Notes under the pieces: generated by a model
Database searches by the model: none
What the model saw: the letters and a program-made list of their open reading frames with translations, nothing else
Told to the model about the DNA's origin: nothing
In this document: piece by piece, positions 20,604-28,312 of the stretch
Layout: every line of letters starts with the position of its first letter
Numbering within the stretch: the first letter of the stretch is position 1
Assembly (NCBI GenBank): GCA_002364755.1
Contig: DEZI01000017.1
Location: forward strand, 100,685-164,684
Length of the DNA stretch: 64,000 bases
Source: Stenotrophomonas maltophilia
GTDB lineage: Bacteria; Pseudomonadota; Gammaproteobacteria; Xanthomonadales; Xanthomonadaceae
Direction: 5' to 3'
Translations under genes and position numbers: made by a program

Positions 20604-21646
20604 GCCGGCGGCAGCGCCGCCAGAGCCCTGGCCAGGGCCAGTGCGCCCGCGCCGGTGCCGACGCTGGTGTACTTCAGCTGCACATCGGGCATTACCCAGA
20701 CCCGGTTGGCCGCGCCAGCCGGCGTCTGCTTCAGGGTGGGATAGGCCTTCCACAGGCCGTCGGCGCCCCCGAACTGCTGCAGGTCATGCTCGGTCACCAG
20801 GATCACCTCCGGTGCTGCGGCGATCACGCCTTCATTGCTCAGCTGCGAGTAGTTCTTCACCCCTGCCTCGCTGCCGATGTTGACGCCGCCCGCCAGGGCG
20901 ATCATCCCGGCCGACGCGCTGTCTGCGCCGGCCACGGTCGGATTGCCACCGCCACCGGTAGCCGACACGTGGATCACGCGCGGCGCATGCGCCAGGCCCT
21001 TGCCCAGTGCCGCCGCCTCATCCAGCTGGCGCTGCACCTGCGTCGCCAGAGTCTGCCCGGCATCGGCCAGGCCCACGGCGGCCGCCACCTTGCGCACCTT
21101 GTCCGGCGCCGGCTGCAGGTCATCGATCACCACGGCCGATTCGCCCACCTCGCGCAGCTTGCCCGCCAGCACGGTGTGGCGGCGCAGGCTGTTGCCGAGG
21201 AACAGCGAGCCATGCAGGCTCACCACGCCCTCGACGCCGGTGGTGCGGTTGAACAGGAACTGGTGCGGCGCGGCCTGGCCGGCCTGCGTGGTGGTGTTGG
21301 TCGGTGCGGCAAACACCTGCTTGCCCAGGCCCAGCGCCTCCAGCACGGCAATCACATCGTCACCGCCGGCGATGATGCGGCTGGTGTCGGTCACTTCGGC
21401 CTCGGCGCCATCGTCAGAACGCACCTTGGCCGGCAGCACCGGCACCTGGCCGGTCAGGGCCGGCAGATCGGTGCCCGCCACGCGCTGCCAGCCGGCAGGC
21501 AGTTCGGTAGCCGCTGCGGCGTTTTCTGCGGCGGATGCGGCGGCGTCGTTGGCCGCAGGCGGCGTCGAGGTGCCGCCACAGGCGGCCAGCGCCAGTGAAA
21601 CGGCCAGCGGAAGCGCACACAGGCGCAGACGGGAAGCGATGTTCAT
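20600..21646 (-). CDS. hmuT: Periplasmic haem-binding lipoprotein
   Basis: The 348-aa protein starts at ATG 21646 with AAGGAG upstream. A lipoprotein signal is visible (SLALAACGG, Cys about 19), then a low-complexity Ala/Asn linker, then a type III periplasmic binding fold (about 70-345; DTSRIIAGGDDVIAVLEALG, LREVGESAVVIDDLQPAP). HmuT-class proteins capture haem from the outer-membrane receptor and dock to HmuU. The gene is 53 bases after the YncE-like gene, probably the same transcript. Substrate specificity cannot be decided from sequence alone; a siderophore is the alternative. Confidence 0.82.
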   Translation of the reverse strand: MNIASRLRLCALPLAVSLALAACGGTSTPPAANDAAASAAENAAAATELPAGWQRVAGTDLPALTGQVPVLPAKVRSDDGAEAEVTDTSRIIAGGDDVIAVLEALGLGKQVFAAPTNTTTQAGQAAPHQFLFNRTTGVEGVVSLHGSLFLGNSLRRHTVLAGKLREVGESAVVIDDLQPAPDKVRKVAAAVGLADAGQTLATQVQRQLDEAAALGKGLAHAPRVIHVSATGGGGNPTVAGADSASAGMIALAGGVNIGSEAGVKNYSQLSNEGVIAAAPEVILVTEHDLQQFGGADGLWKAYPTLKQTPAGAANRVWVMPDVQLKYTSVGTGAGALALARALAALPPA

Positions 21647-21699
21647 GCGAAATCTCCTTGCTGGCCGGGCGAAGTCATCGCCCTCGCCCGGCACGTGGG

Positions 21700-23079
21700 T
21701 TACGGCTGGCGCGGGGTGATGCGGGTGATGCGGTCGCCCTTGGCGTCGTCGGCGCCGCGCGACTTGTTCACCGCGAACACGCTGCCCTTGCCATCGGCGC
21801 GCACATGGTTGGGGAAGGTGCCGCCATCGAGGTTGCCGACCACCTTGCCATCGCGGTCAACGACGGTGACGGTGCCGGCGCCGCGGTTGGTGACATAGGC
21901 CAGGCCGCTCTTGTCATCGAAGGCGACGTTCAGCGCACCGGCACCCACCGGCACGTCGTGCACGACCTTGCCGCTGGCCACATCGACGATCAGCAGGTTG
22001 TCGGTGCCCTGCGAGGCCACGTACAGGCGGTTCTGCTGCGCATCGAAGGCCACGCCCGAGGCGCTGATCGAATTGCCCAGATCGATGACCTTGTCGACTT
22101 TACCGGTGGCGACGTCGATCACCGCAGCCTCGGGCGTGCCGATGCTGACGGTGAACAGCTTGCCGGCCTTTTCGTCCAGCACCAGGCTCATCGGGGTGAA
22201 CTTGCCTTCGTCGACGCCCGACTCCAGGGTGATCGGCGGCAGTTCCTTCAGCGTCCTGGCATCGAATACCGACAGGTGGTCCTCGCCGGTGGCCGAGGCA
22301 AACACTTTGCCGTGGGTGCCATCCACCACGACGTCGCGCGCATGCGGCACGGTGTCGACCGGGAACTGGTGGACCAGTGACAGATCCTTCTGGCGGTACA
22401 CCGCGATCGAATTCTGGCGGGTGTTGGTCACCCAGACATTGCCGTTGGCGTCATCCACACCCACGCCATAGACCGCGTACACCGCGCCATTGGTGGTGCC
22501 AGCGACCTGCGCCGGGGTGATCGCCTTGGTCACCTTCAGGGTCTTCGGGTCCAGCTTCAGCAGCTGCGACTGGGTGACCGGCGGACGGCCGACCGAGGAG
22601 GTGACGAACACCGCGTTGCTGGCGGCGCTGTAGGCCGACTGGTACAGGCCCGGCACCAGCTTGTTGGAGTGGGTGACGAACTGCTGCTGGCCCGACAGCG
22701 GCAGCTGCGGCGAGACGCGCAGCTTCAGCACGGTGGCCGCCGACGGCTGGCTGGCCCGGACGACCACCGGGTGCGTGCCAGGCACGGCATCGGCGGGAAT
22801 CGCCAGCGAGGTCTTGAAGTTGCCATCGGCATCGACCACCAGCGGCTGCGCGTTGAGCACGCTGTCACCGCGCACCAGGCTGACCTGCTGCCCCGGCACG
22901 AACCCACGGCCGATGACCTCGGCCGTGCTGCCGGGAACAACGTTCTCGCCGCGCGAGATCACGCTGCCCTTGAACGTGGCGCTGGCGGGCTGGTCGAACA
23001 CCGGCTGCGCGGTGGCGGTGACCGCCAGCAGCAGGCCGGCGGCCAGGGAGGTCAGGCGGAGGGACGGACGAAACGACAT
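21700..23079 (-). CDS. Secreted YncE-like beta-propeller protein
   Basis: The 459-aa protein has a signal peptide (residues 1-24, ending VTATAQP), an N-terminal Ig-like region (about 35-125; GRGFVPGQQVSLVRGD and GTHPVVVRASQPSA) and a C-terminal seven-blade-type propeller with repeated blades (GVGVDDANGNVWVTNTRQNS, VFASATGEDHLSVFDARTLK, GVAFDAQQNRLYVASQGTDN, VAFDDKSGLAYVTNRGAGT). YncE in E. coli is an iron-repressed periplasmic propeller. Its presence in a Fur-type operon with HmuTUV fits an iron-related role, but the ligand is unknown. Start ATG 23079 is supported by AGGAGCCTTCC upstream. Confidence 0.8.
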   Translation of the reverse strand: MSFRPSLRLTSLAAGLLLAVTATAQPVFDQPASATFKGSVISRGENVVPGSTAEVIGRGFVPGQQVSLVRGDSVLNAQPLVVDADGNFKTSLAIPADAVPGTHPVVVRASQPSAATVLKLRVSPQLPLSGQQQFVTHSNKLVPGLYQSAYSAASNAVFVTSSVGRPPVTQSQLLKLDPKTLKVTKAITPAQVAGTTNGAVYAVYGVGVDDANGNVWVTNTRQNSIAVYRQKDLSLVHQFPVDTVPHARDVVVDGTHGKVFASATGEDHLSVFDARTLKELPPITLESGVDEGKFTPMSLVLDEKAGKLFTVSIGTPEAAVIDVATGKVDKVIDLGNSISASGVAFDAQQNRLYVASQGTDNLLIVDVASGKVVHDVPVGAGALNVAFDDKSGLAYVTNRGAGTVTVVDRDGKVVGNLDGGTFPNHVRADGKGSVFAVNKSRGADDAKGDRITRITPRQP

Positions 23080-23200
23080 GGAAGGCTCCTTGCACACGTA
23101 GGCCGCGCCTCGTGGCGCGGGATTCATCAGTTGCCTGGGCCGCTGCACATCGGCAGTCCTGCCTGGGTAGTGGGGTCGCACGGCCAGGCCGTGCGGGGAT

Positions 23201-24211
23201 TCATTCCGCAGCGTTTGCGGACGACGGCGCCTTGCCATCGTCCACGCTGCGGTCGGCCACGCCGTACAGCTCATGCAGGGCCGCGTGGAAGGACGCGGGC
23301 AGCATCGGGCCGTGGCCGAGGCCGGGGAATTCGCGGTACTGCACGCTCAGGCCGGGCACCTTGGCCAGGCGCGTGGACAGCTGCAGGGCGGCATCCGGGG
23401 TGGCGCCGCCAATGCGGCGCAGATGCGCGACCACGCGCGGGTTGCTCATGTCACGCTTGCCGCGGTCGCCGACACGCTCGGCACCGCCCAGCATCAACCA
23501 GACCTTGGCCGGCTGGCCATGCACGTTCTGCACGAACTGCTGCTCGGGATCGCCCAAGGCCGCGCCCTGGCTCCACCAAAGCGACGGGCTGGCCGACAGA
23601 TAGGCCTGGAACGCGGCGGGTCGGGTGTACAGCGCATTGAGCACGAACAGGCCGCCCAGCGAGTGACCCCACAGCGACTGTTGGTGGCTGTCGATGTTCG
23701 CGCGGCGCTCCACTTCGGGCTTGATGCGGCGCTCGATCAGGTCGAGGAAGACGTCGGCACCACCGCCAACGGCCTGGGTGGTGCCGCCCTCGTCATCGGC
23801 GCGGTCGATCCAGGCGGTGTAGTCCAGGGTGCGGGCCGGCGAGTCGATGCGCAGCTCGTTGTCGTAGCCGATCAGCACCAGCACCGGCGGCGCCTTGGTG
23901 GCGGCCAGCTCGGCAAGCAGTGGCTGGTCCAGCACCATGGCGACGGCGTTGCCATCCAGCGCATACAGCACCGGCGACGGGGTCCTGGAGGCCTTTGCCG
24001 GGATCGCCACGTTCACCCGCCAGCGGCGCTGCTGGTCAGGGCTGTCGATCACGAAACGTTCGAAGCGATAGCTGGACGCCGGCTCGTCGAGCACGGTGCG
24101 ACCCATCAGCTGCTGCGGATTGCGCTGCTGCGCATGGGCGTAGGGCGTGGCCATCAGGACCCCCATCATCAGGGCGGCCAGGCAGCCGAAGGAGCGTGCG
24201 GAAAACATCAT
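23201..24211 (-). CDS. Secreted alpha/beta-hydrolase, siderophore-esterase type
   Basis: The 336-aa protein has a signal peptide (residues 1-27, YAHAQQ) and an esterase domain of the IroE/Fes-like class: nucleophile Ser in the elbow WGHSLGGLFV (about residue 195), a candidate acid Asp region and His in FPGLGHGPMLP (about 305). Such enzymes cleave trilactone catechol siderophores or their breakdown products in the periplasm. It heads the operon with the YncE-like and HmuTUV genes and has a Fur-box-like site upstream. S. maltophilia is known to make a catechol siderophore, which fits, but the substrate is inferred. An alternative start is ATG 24250. Confidence 0.75.
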   Translation of the reverse strand: MMFSARSFGCLAALMMGVLMATPYAHAQQRNPQQLMGRTVLDEPASSYRFERFVIDSPDQQRRWRVNVAIPAKASRTPSPVLYALDGNAVAMVLDQPLLAELAATKAPPVLVLIGYDNELRIDSPARTLDYTAWIDRADDEGGTTQAVGGGADVFLDLIERRIKPEVERRANIDSHQQSLWGHSLGGLFVLNALYTRPAAFQAYLSASPSLWWSQGAALGDPEQQFVQNVHGQPAKVWLMLGGAERVGDRGKRDMSNPRVVAHLRRIGGATPDAALQLSTRLAKVPGLSVQYREFPGLGHGPMLPASFHAALHELYGVADRSVDDGKAPSSANAAE

Positions 24212-24272
24212 GGGTGACGGATGCGGCGGGCACTGCCGCCTCTTCATCAAGGGACCGCAGTCTACCTTAAAC

Positions 24273-24291
24273 GCGAATGATTATCACATCG
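24273..24291 (-). promoter_or_regulatory. Fur-box-like site upstream of the iron/haem operon
   Basis: On the minus strand the stretch reads GTGATAATCATTCGCGTTT. The core GATAATCATT matches the second half of the consensus GATAATGATAATCATTATC exactly, while the first half is weak. It is 62 bases upstream of the first gene of the esterase-YncE-hmuTUV unit, a position that fits Fur repression under iron sufficiency. Confidence 0.6.
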
Positions 24292-24446
24292 ATCACACGT
24301 CACACTGCGTATCGCGCGCGCCAGGCCGCACACCCACGAACAATCGGCGACCCTAACCTGCTGCAGGCATCACATCGAGTCTCATCCTCTGAGAACCTCC
24401 GCTGCCATGCTTCATATGCAATCGCACTCACATGAGGGGGATCCAG

Positions 24447-25556
24447 ATGTCTCAACCGAGCTGTCACGACCAGCAACCAGCAGGCATTGTTGCGCTGGAG
24501 GACATTCTCGCGCATCTAAAACGCCATTTTCTCGTCATGTCCAAATTGCTATGGCTGCCCGCCCTCGCCTTTGGAGGCATCCAGCTCTGGGCTTACACTC
24601 GTGTCAATCAGATCCCGTATCCGCGCTTTGGCGCAGGACTTGAATCGCTCGTTTTTTTGATCGCGGGCTTTCTCTTGGTTGTCGGAGGGCTTCTGGCAAC
24701 GCTCTACATTGCCCCTGCACTTCTGGCTTCGATCGTAGATGAGCCGACAAAGGGACAGGGCGCATTCCGTGTATCAGAGATGGAACTCGGCGCCTTCTTG
24801 AAATGGGCCGCGCCCCCTGCAATCACTGGATGGGTCGTACTGCTCGTTGTTAGCCAGTACCCCGACTCAAACAATGTGTTGCATGCCTTCTGGCTGATCC
24901 TGATCGTTGCTACGCTGGCAACGCTCCGGTCAATTCCCGCTGAAGGCGGGCTGCTGACTCGGTTATTGATATGCGCTGCCTATAGCTTCCTAAGCCTAGC
25001 TTGGCTGTGGATTGGTGCGATCCACCTTGTGTGGCACCGCCAGCACCTTCATCTGCTGGAGCCTCTCCCCGAGGCAGGGCAGTGGGCAGTACTTCTGGCG
25101 CTCACTTTGGCCTACATCTTCATCGTCTACATCCAGGTCCAATTCCAAGCTCGCGTGCGCAGGTCCGGGATAGAGGTGGTGACTGTTTTTGCTTTCATTA
25201 TGATGATGCTTGGTTGCATGCTCGCGATTACTCAGCCCGAATTGATGGCGGCGCAAACATCGAAACTTCTCGCCAGGATGAATCGAGGTGGCGGAGAGCA
25301 GGTTGAGATCATCGTCAGTGATGCGGCTGTCGCAATGCCCACCGAGGGTTGTACACCCCATGGAGTCGGATCCATCAGGTGCAGCGCCAAATTAATGCTC
25401 GACTTCGGGGACGAGGTGAGCGTTAGCCTAGGCACCGAGTCACAGGTGTGGACGCTAAACAGCTCTGACGTACGTCTCATCATCCGAAGTTCGCCGCCTA
25501 CCCAGCCAGAGGGGGGAGTGCGCGACGACAACGATCAGCCAGCTCCGCTTGGCTGA
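24447..25556 (+). CDS. Accessory multi-pass membrane protein with C-terminal domain
   Basis: The 369-aa protein starts at ATG 24447 (GAGGGGG at 24434-24440). It has about six to eight membrane helices in residues 25-265 (for example LVFLIAGFLLVVGGLLATLY, ITGWVVLLVVSQ, VFAFIMMMLGCMLAI) and a soluble C-terminal domain of about 100 residues with Cys in TEGCTPHGVG and SIRCSAKLM. No family is recognised. Codon use looks less GC-biased than its neighbours (many AT-ending codons such as ATT, TTT and CAA), which suggests horizontal acquisition. It stands alone between the iron operon and the housekeeping genes. Confidence 0.6.
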   Translation: MSQPSCHDQQPAGIVALEDILAHLKRHFLVMSKLLWLPALAFGGIQLWAYTRVNQIPYPRFGAGLESLVFLIAGFLLVVGGLLATLYIAPALLASIVDEPTKGQGAFRVSEMELGAFLKWAAPPAITGWVVLLVVSQYPDSNNVLHAFWLILIVATLATLRSIPAEGGLLTRLLICAAYSFLSLAWLWIGAIHLVWHRQHLHLLEPLPEAGQWAVLLALTLAYIFIVYIQVQFQARVRRSGIEVVTVFAFIMMMLGCMLAITQPELMAAQTSKLLARMNRGGGEQVEIIVSDAAVAMPTEGCTPHGVGSIRCSAKLMLDFGDEVSVSLGTESQVWTLNSSDVRLIIRSSPPTQPEGGVRDDNDQPAPLG

Positions 25557-25624
25557 TCAAGCGAACCGCCACTTGGCGCGGGTAACGCACGCTACGGAGG
25601 CGCGGGGCGCACGTTTCTCAAGAC

Positions 25625-25999
25625 TCAGCCGAATTCCGGCGGAACCGGGCCGTAAGGGTTTGCGTCCGGCGTGCCCGGCAGCAGCGTGAACACGAAGATC
25701 ACCAGGCCACCAAACGGGATGAAGGCCAGCAGGTACAGCCAGCCCGACTGGTTGCAGTCATGCAGGCGGCGCACGGTGACGGCGATGACCGGCAGCAGGG
25801 TGGACAGCCAGAACAGGACAAACAGGATGATCGACGCGATGCCCAGGCCATCGGACTGCATCACCAGCGCGGTGATCATCGGCACCATCAGCACCACCGA
25901 GACAATCAGCATGAACAGCTGGAACATCCAGTATTCGCGACGGTTTGCGCGACCTTCGAACTGGGCGTAACGCTTCAATGGCAGGATGAGCTGGTCCAT
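25625..25999 (-). CDS. DUF805 family membrane protein
   Basis: The 124-aa protein is typical of DUF805: N-terminal RYAQFEGRANRREYWMFQLF (residues about 9-28), a hydrophobic core of three to four helices and the RLHDCNQSGWLYLLAFIPFG motif near residue 80. These are small inner-membrane proteins of unknown function, common in proteobacteria. The start ATG 25999 has AAGGAC upstream. It is downstream of rarA in the same direction but separated by a repeat element, so probably independent. Confidence 0.82.
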   Translation of the reverse strand: MDQLILPLKRYAQFEGRANRREYWMFQLFMLIVSVVLMVPMITALVMQSDGLGIASIILFVLFWLSTLLPVIAVTVRRLHDCNQSGWLYLLAFIPFGGLVIFVFTLLPGTPDANPYGPVPPEFG

Positions 26000-26077
26000 G
26001 GCAGGAAAGTCCTTGGGAAAAGAAGGCGCGCAGTGTGCCAAAGGCCGGCAGCCGCGACAAATGCGGCGGCTTTTATG

Positions 26078-26133
26078 GAGTCGAGCCGTGCTCGACTGGG
26101 GTGCGAAAGCAGTCGAGCGTGGCTCGACTCTAC
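26078..26133. repeat. Inverted pair of SMAG-type repeats
   Basis: Two palindromes of the TCGAGC-type subfamily face each other: GAGTCGAGCCGTGCTCGACTG (26078-26098) and its inverse at 26111-26133 ending CTAC. Together they can form one long hairpin. They lie between the DUF805 gene and the rarA stop. Confidence 0.82.
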
Positions 26134-26143
26134 AGAAGCGGGG

Positions 26144-27526
26144 TCAGCGGCCTTTTGCCGCCCTCGCCGCCTCACGCTCTGCGCGCAGACGGTCCAGCTT
26201 TTCCTTCAGCTTGATCTCCAGCCCGCGCGGCACCGGGTTGTAGTACACCCGCTCGCCCATCGCATCCGGGAAACCGGTCTGGTCCAGCGCGATGCCACCC
26301 TCGGCATCGTGGTCGTACTGGTACTCGGCACCGTAGCCAAGTTCCTTCATCAGCTTGGTCGGGGCGTTGCGCAGGTGCAGCGGCACTTCTTCGGTGCCGC
26401 TTTCGCGCACGTCGGCCTTGGCCCGGTTGAAGGCCGCATAGCCAGCGTTCGACTTGGCGGTACTGGCCAGATACAGCACCAGCTGCGCGAAGGCGAGCTC
26501 GCCTTCCGGGCTGCCCAGTCGCTCGTAGATGTCCCAGGCTTCCAGCGCCATGCTCTGCGCGCGCGGGTCGGCCAGGCCGATGTCCTCGATGGCCATGCGG
26601 GTCAGCCGGCGCGCCAGATAGGACGGATCGCAGCCGCCATCGAGCATGCGCGTCAGCCAGTACAGCGCGGCATCAGGGTTGGAGCTGCGCACGGATTTGT
26701 GCAGCGCCGAGATCTGGTCGTAGAACTGCTCGCCACCCTTATCGAAACGGCGGGTGCGGTCAGCCAGCACCTGGGTCAGGGTCTGCGGAGTGATGCGACC
26801 GCCCTCCCCGCCCGCCAGCTCAGCGGCGATTTCCAGCAGGGTGAGCGCACGGCGCACGTCGCCGTCGGCAGCCGTGGCGATTTCCAGCAGCAGTTCGGGC
26901 GCCACTTCGATGTGCTCTTCGCCGAGGCCGCGCTCGCGATCACCCAGCGCACGCTCCAGCGCCTCGACGATGTCGGTGGGCGAGACGCCTTCCAGCACGT
27001 GCACGCGGCAGCGCGACAGCAGTGCCGAGTTGAGCTCGAACGACGGGTTCTCGGTGGTGGCACCGACGAACAGGATGGTGCCACGTTCGATGTGCGGCAG
27101 GAACGCATCCTGCTGCGCCTTGTTGAAGCGGTGCACTTCGTCCACGAACAGCACGGTGCGCCGGCCTTCGGCAAACCGCTGCGCCGCCTCGGCAAGCACC
27201 TGGCGCACTTCCGGCAGGCCGGACAGCACGGCGGAGATGGCACGGAATTCGGCGTCGGAGTACTCGGCCAGCAGCAGCGCCAGCGTGGTCTTGCCGCAGC
27301 CCGGCGGGCCCCACAGGATCATCGAATGCACGCGGCCGGATTCGACCGCACGGCGCAGCGCGCTTTCCGGCGCCAGCAGGCGCTTCTGCCCGACCATTTC
27401 GTCGAGGGTGCGCGGGCGCATGCGCTCGGCCAGCGGGCGCAGATGATCCCGATCGACGCTCAGCAGATCGGGGCCGGGGAAGGAAGTGGAACGATGTCTT
27501 GGCACCGGATCATTGTACCGCGCCAT
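26144..27526 (-). CDS. rarA: Replication-associated recombination protein RarA
   Basis: The 460-aa AAA+ ATPase has Walker A GPPGCGKTTLALLLA (residues about 62-76), Walker B TVLFVDEVHRFNKAQQDA (about 105-122) and sensor GATTENPSFELNSALLSRCR (about 131-150). The C-terminal tetramerisation region is MGERVYYNPVPRGLEIKLKEKL. RarA/MgsA (human WRNIP1) acts at stalled replication forks and interacts with SSB. ATG 27526 was chosen; the longer frame reads through a SMAG repeat. Gene order rarA-lolA-(transglutaminase-like)-ftsK continues upstream in the same direction, similar to the E. coli ftsK-lolA-rarA cluster. Confidence 0.95.
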   Translation of the reverse strand: MARYNDPVPRHRSTSFPGPDLLSVDRDHLRPLAERMRPRTLDEMVGQKRLLAPESALRRAVESGRVHSMILWGPPGCGKTTLALLLAEYSDAEFRAISAVLSGLPEVRQVLAEAAQRFAEGRRTVLFVDEVHRFNKAQQDAFLPHIERGTILFVGATTENPSFELNSALLSRCRVHVLEGVSPTDIVEALERALGDRERGLGEEHIEVAPELLLEIATAADGDVRRALTLLEIAAELAGGEGGRITPQTLTQVLADRTRRFDKGGEQFYDQISALHKSVRSSNPDAALYWLTRMLDGGCDPSYLARRLTRMAIEDIGLADPRAQSMALEAWDIYERLGSPEGELAFAQLVLYLASTAKSNAGYAAFNRAKADVRESGTEEVPLHLRNAPTKLMKELGYGAEYQYDHDAEGGIALDQTGFPDAMGERVYYNPVPRGLEIKLKEKLDRLRAEREAARAAKGR

Positions 27527-27532
27527 CCATCG

Positions 27533-27555
27533 GTAGCGCCGGGCCATGCCCGGCG
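27533..27555 (+). repeat. SMAG-type repeat between rarA and lolA
   Basis: GTAG followed by the palindrome CGCCGGGCCATGCCCGGCG. It occupies almost the whole gap between the lolA stop (27563) and the rarA start (27526) within an otherwise tight leftward gene group, so it would fold in the joint transcript. Confidence 0.85.
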
Positions 27556-27562
27556 ACCGTTA

Positions 27563-28201
27563 TCAATCACCGATGACGTCGGTGCCCTTGGGCGGGGTGA
27601 AGCTGAAGGTGCCGGCGGCGAAGCCCGGGTTGCGCTTCCAGCCGCTGAAGGTGATGACGGTGCGCTGGCCGACGGCGTCGGTGATTTCCATCTTGGCCAG
27701 GCCCTGCGCGTTGAAGCCCAGGGCGGCGTACTGGAAGCTGGCTTCGGTATCGCGCTTCGGCGACAGCGCCAGCCACTGCAGGCCGTCACGCTTGCCGGCC
27801 TCTTCGCTCAAGTCGTACTGCTGTTCCAGCAGCGCCGGGTTGATCAGCGCGGTCAGCGGGCTGTTCTGTTCTTCCTTGCCCTGCTCGCGCACGGTGGCCT
27901 GCTCCAGGTCCGGCTCGTACATCCAGACCTTCTTGCCGTCGGCCACGATCAGCTGTTCGTGCGGGCGCACGTATTCCCAGCGGAACAGGCGCGGCGCCGA
28001 CAGGGCCACGCGGCCGCTGGTCGATTCCTTCACCTTGCCGCGGCCGTCGAACACCTGCTGGCTGAACTGGCCATCCAGGCCCTTCAGGCCACTGGTGAAG
28101 GTCTTCAGGTCATCGCGGGCGCCAGCCCAGGCGCTGCCGGCAGCGGCGCAGGCCACGGCCAGGGTGGTGGTGGCGAGGAAACGACGGAAGCGGATGTTCA
28201 T
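27563..28201 (-). CDS. lolA: Outer-membrane lipoprotein carrier protein LolA
   Basis: The 212-aa precursor has a signal peptide (residues 1-24, GSAWAG) and the LolA fold: LKGLDGQFSQQVFD (about 35-50), the Arg-containing APRLFRWEYVRPHEQLIVADG (about 68-90) whose Arg/Pro region gates the hydrophobic cavity, and the C-terminal FSFTPPKGTDVIGD. LolA carries lipoproteins through the periplasm from LolCDE to LolB. ATG 28201 with AGGATT upstream was chosen. It lies between ftsK and rarA as in many gammaproteobacteria, with one extra gene inserted. Confidence 0.94.
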   Translation of the reverse strand: MNIRFRRFLATTTLAVACAAAGSAWAGARDDLKTFTSGLKGLDGQFSQQVFDGRGKVKESTSGRVALSAPRLFRWEYVRPHEQLIVADGKKVWMYEPDLEQATVREQGKEEQNSPLTALINPALLEQQYDLSEEAGKRDGLQWLALSPKRDTEASFQYAALGFNAQGLAKMEITDAVGQRTVITFSGWKRNPGFAAGTFSFTPPKGTDVIGD

Positions 28202-28312
28202 GCAGAAATCCTGTGGGCGCATGCGCCAGGAAAGTTGGGAGCCAGTGTGCCCGGGCGAAGATGAATGGGCGATCAGGGCGACATTATGCCGCCCCGCACG
28301 TGCAACGGCGAT

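Noticed and set aside
25760..28264. 834-codon rightward frame antisense to rarA and lolA
   Set aside because: It lies opposite clearly recognised genes, has His/Arg/Gln-rich nonsense-like composition, and is the codon-position shadow of high-GC coding DNA.
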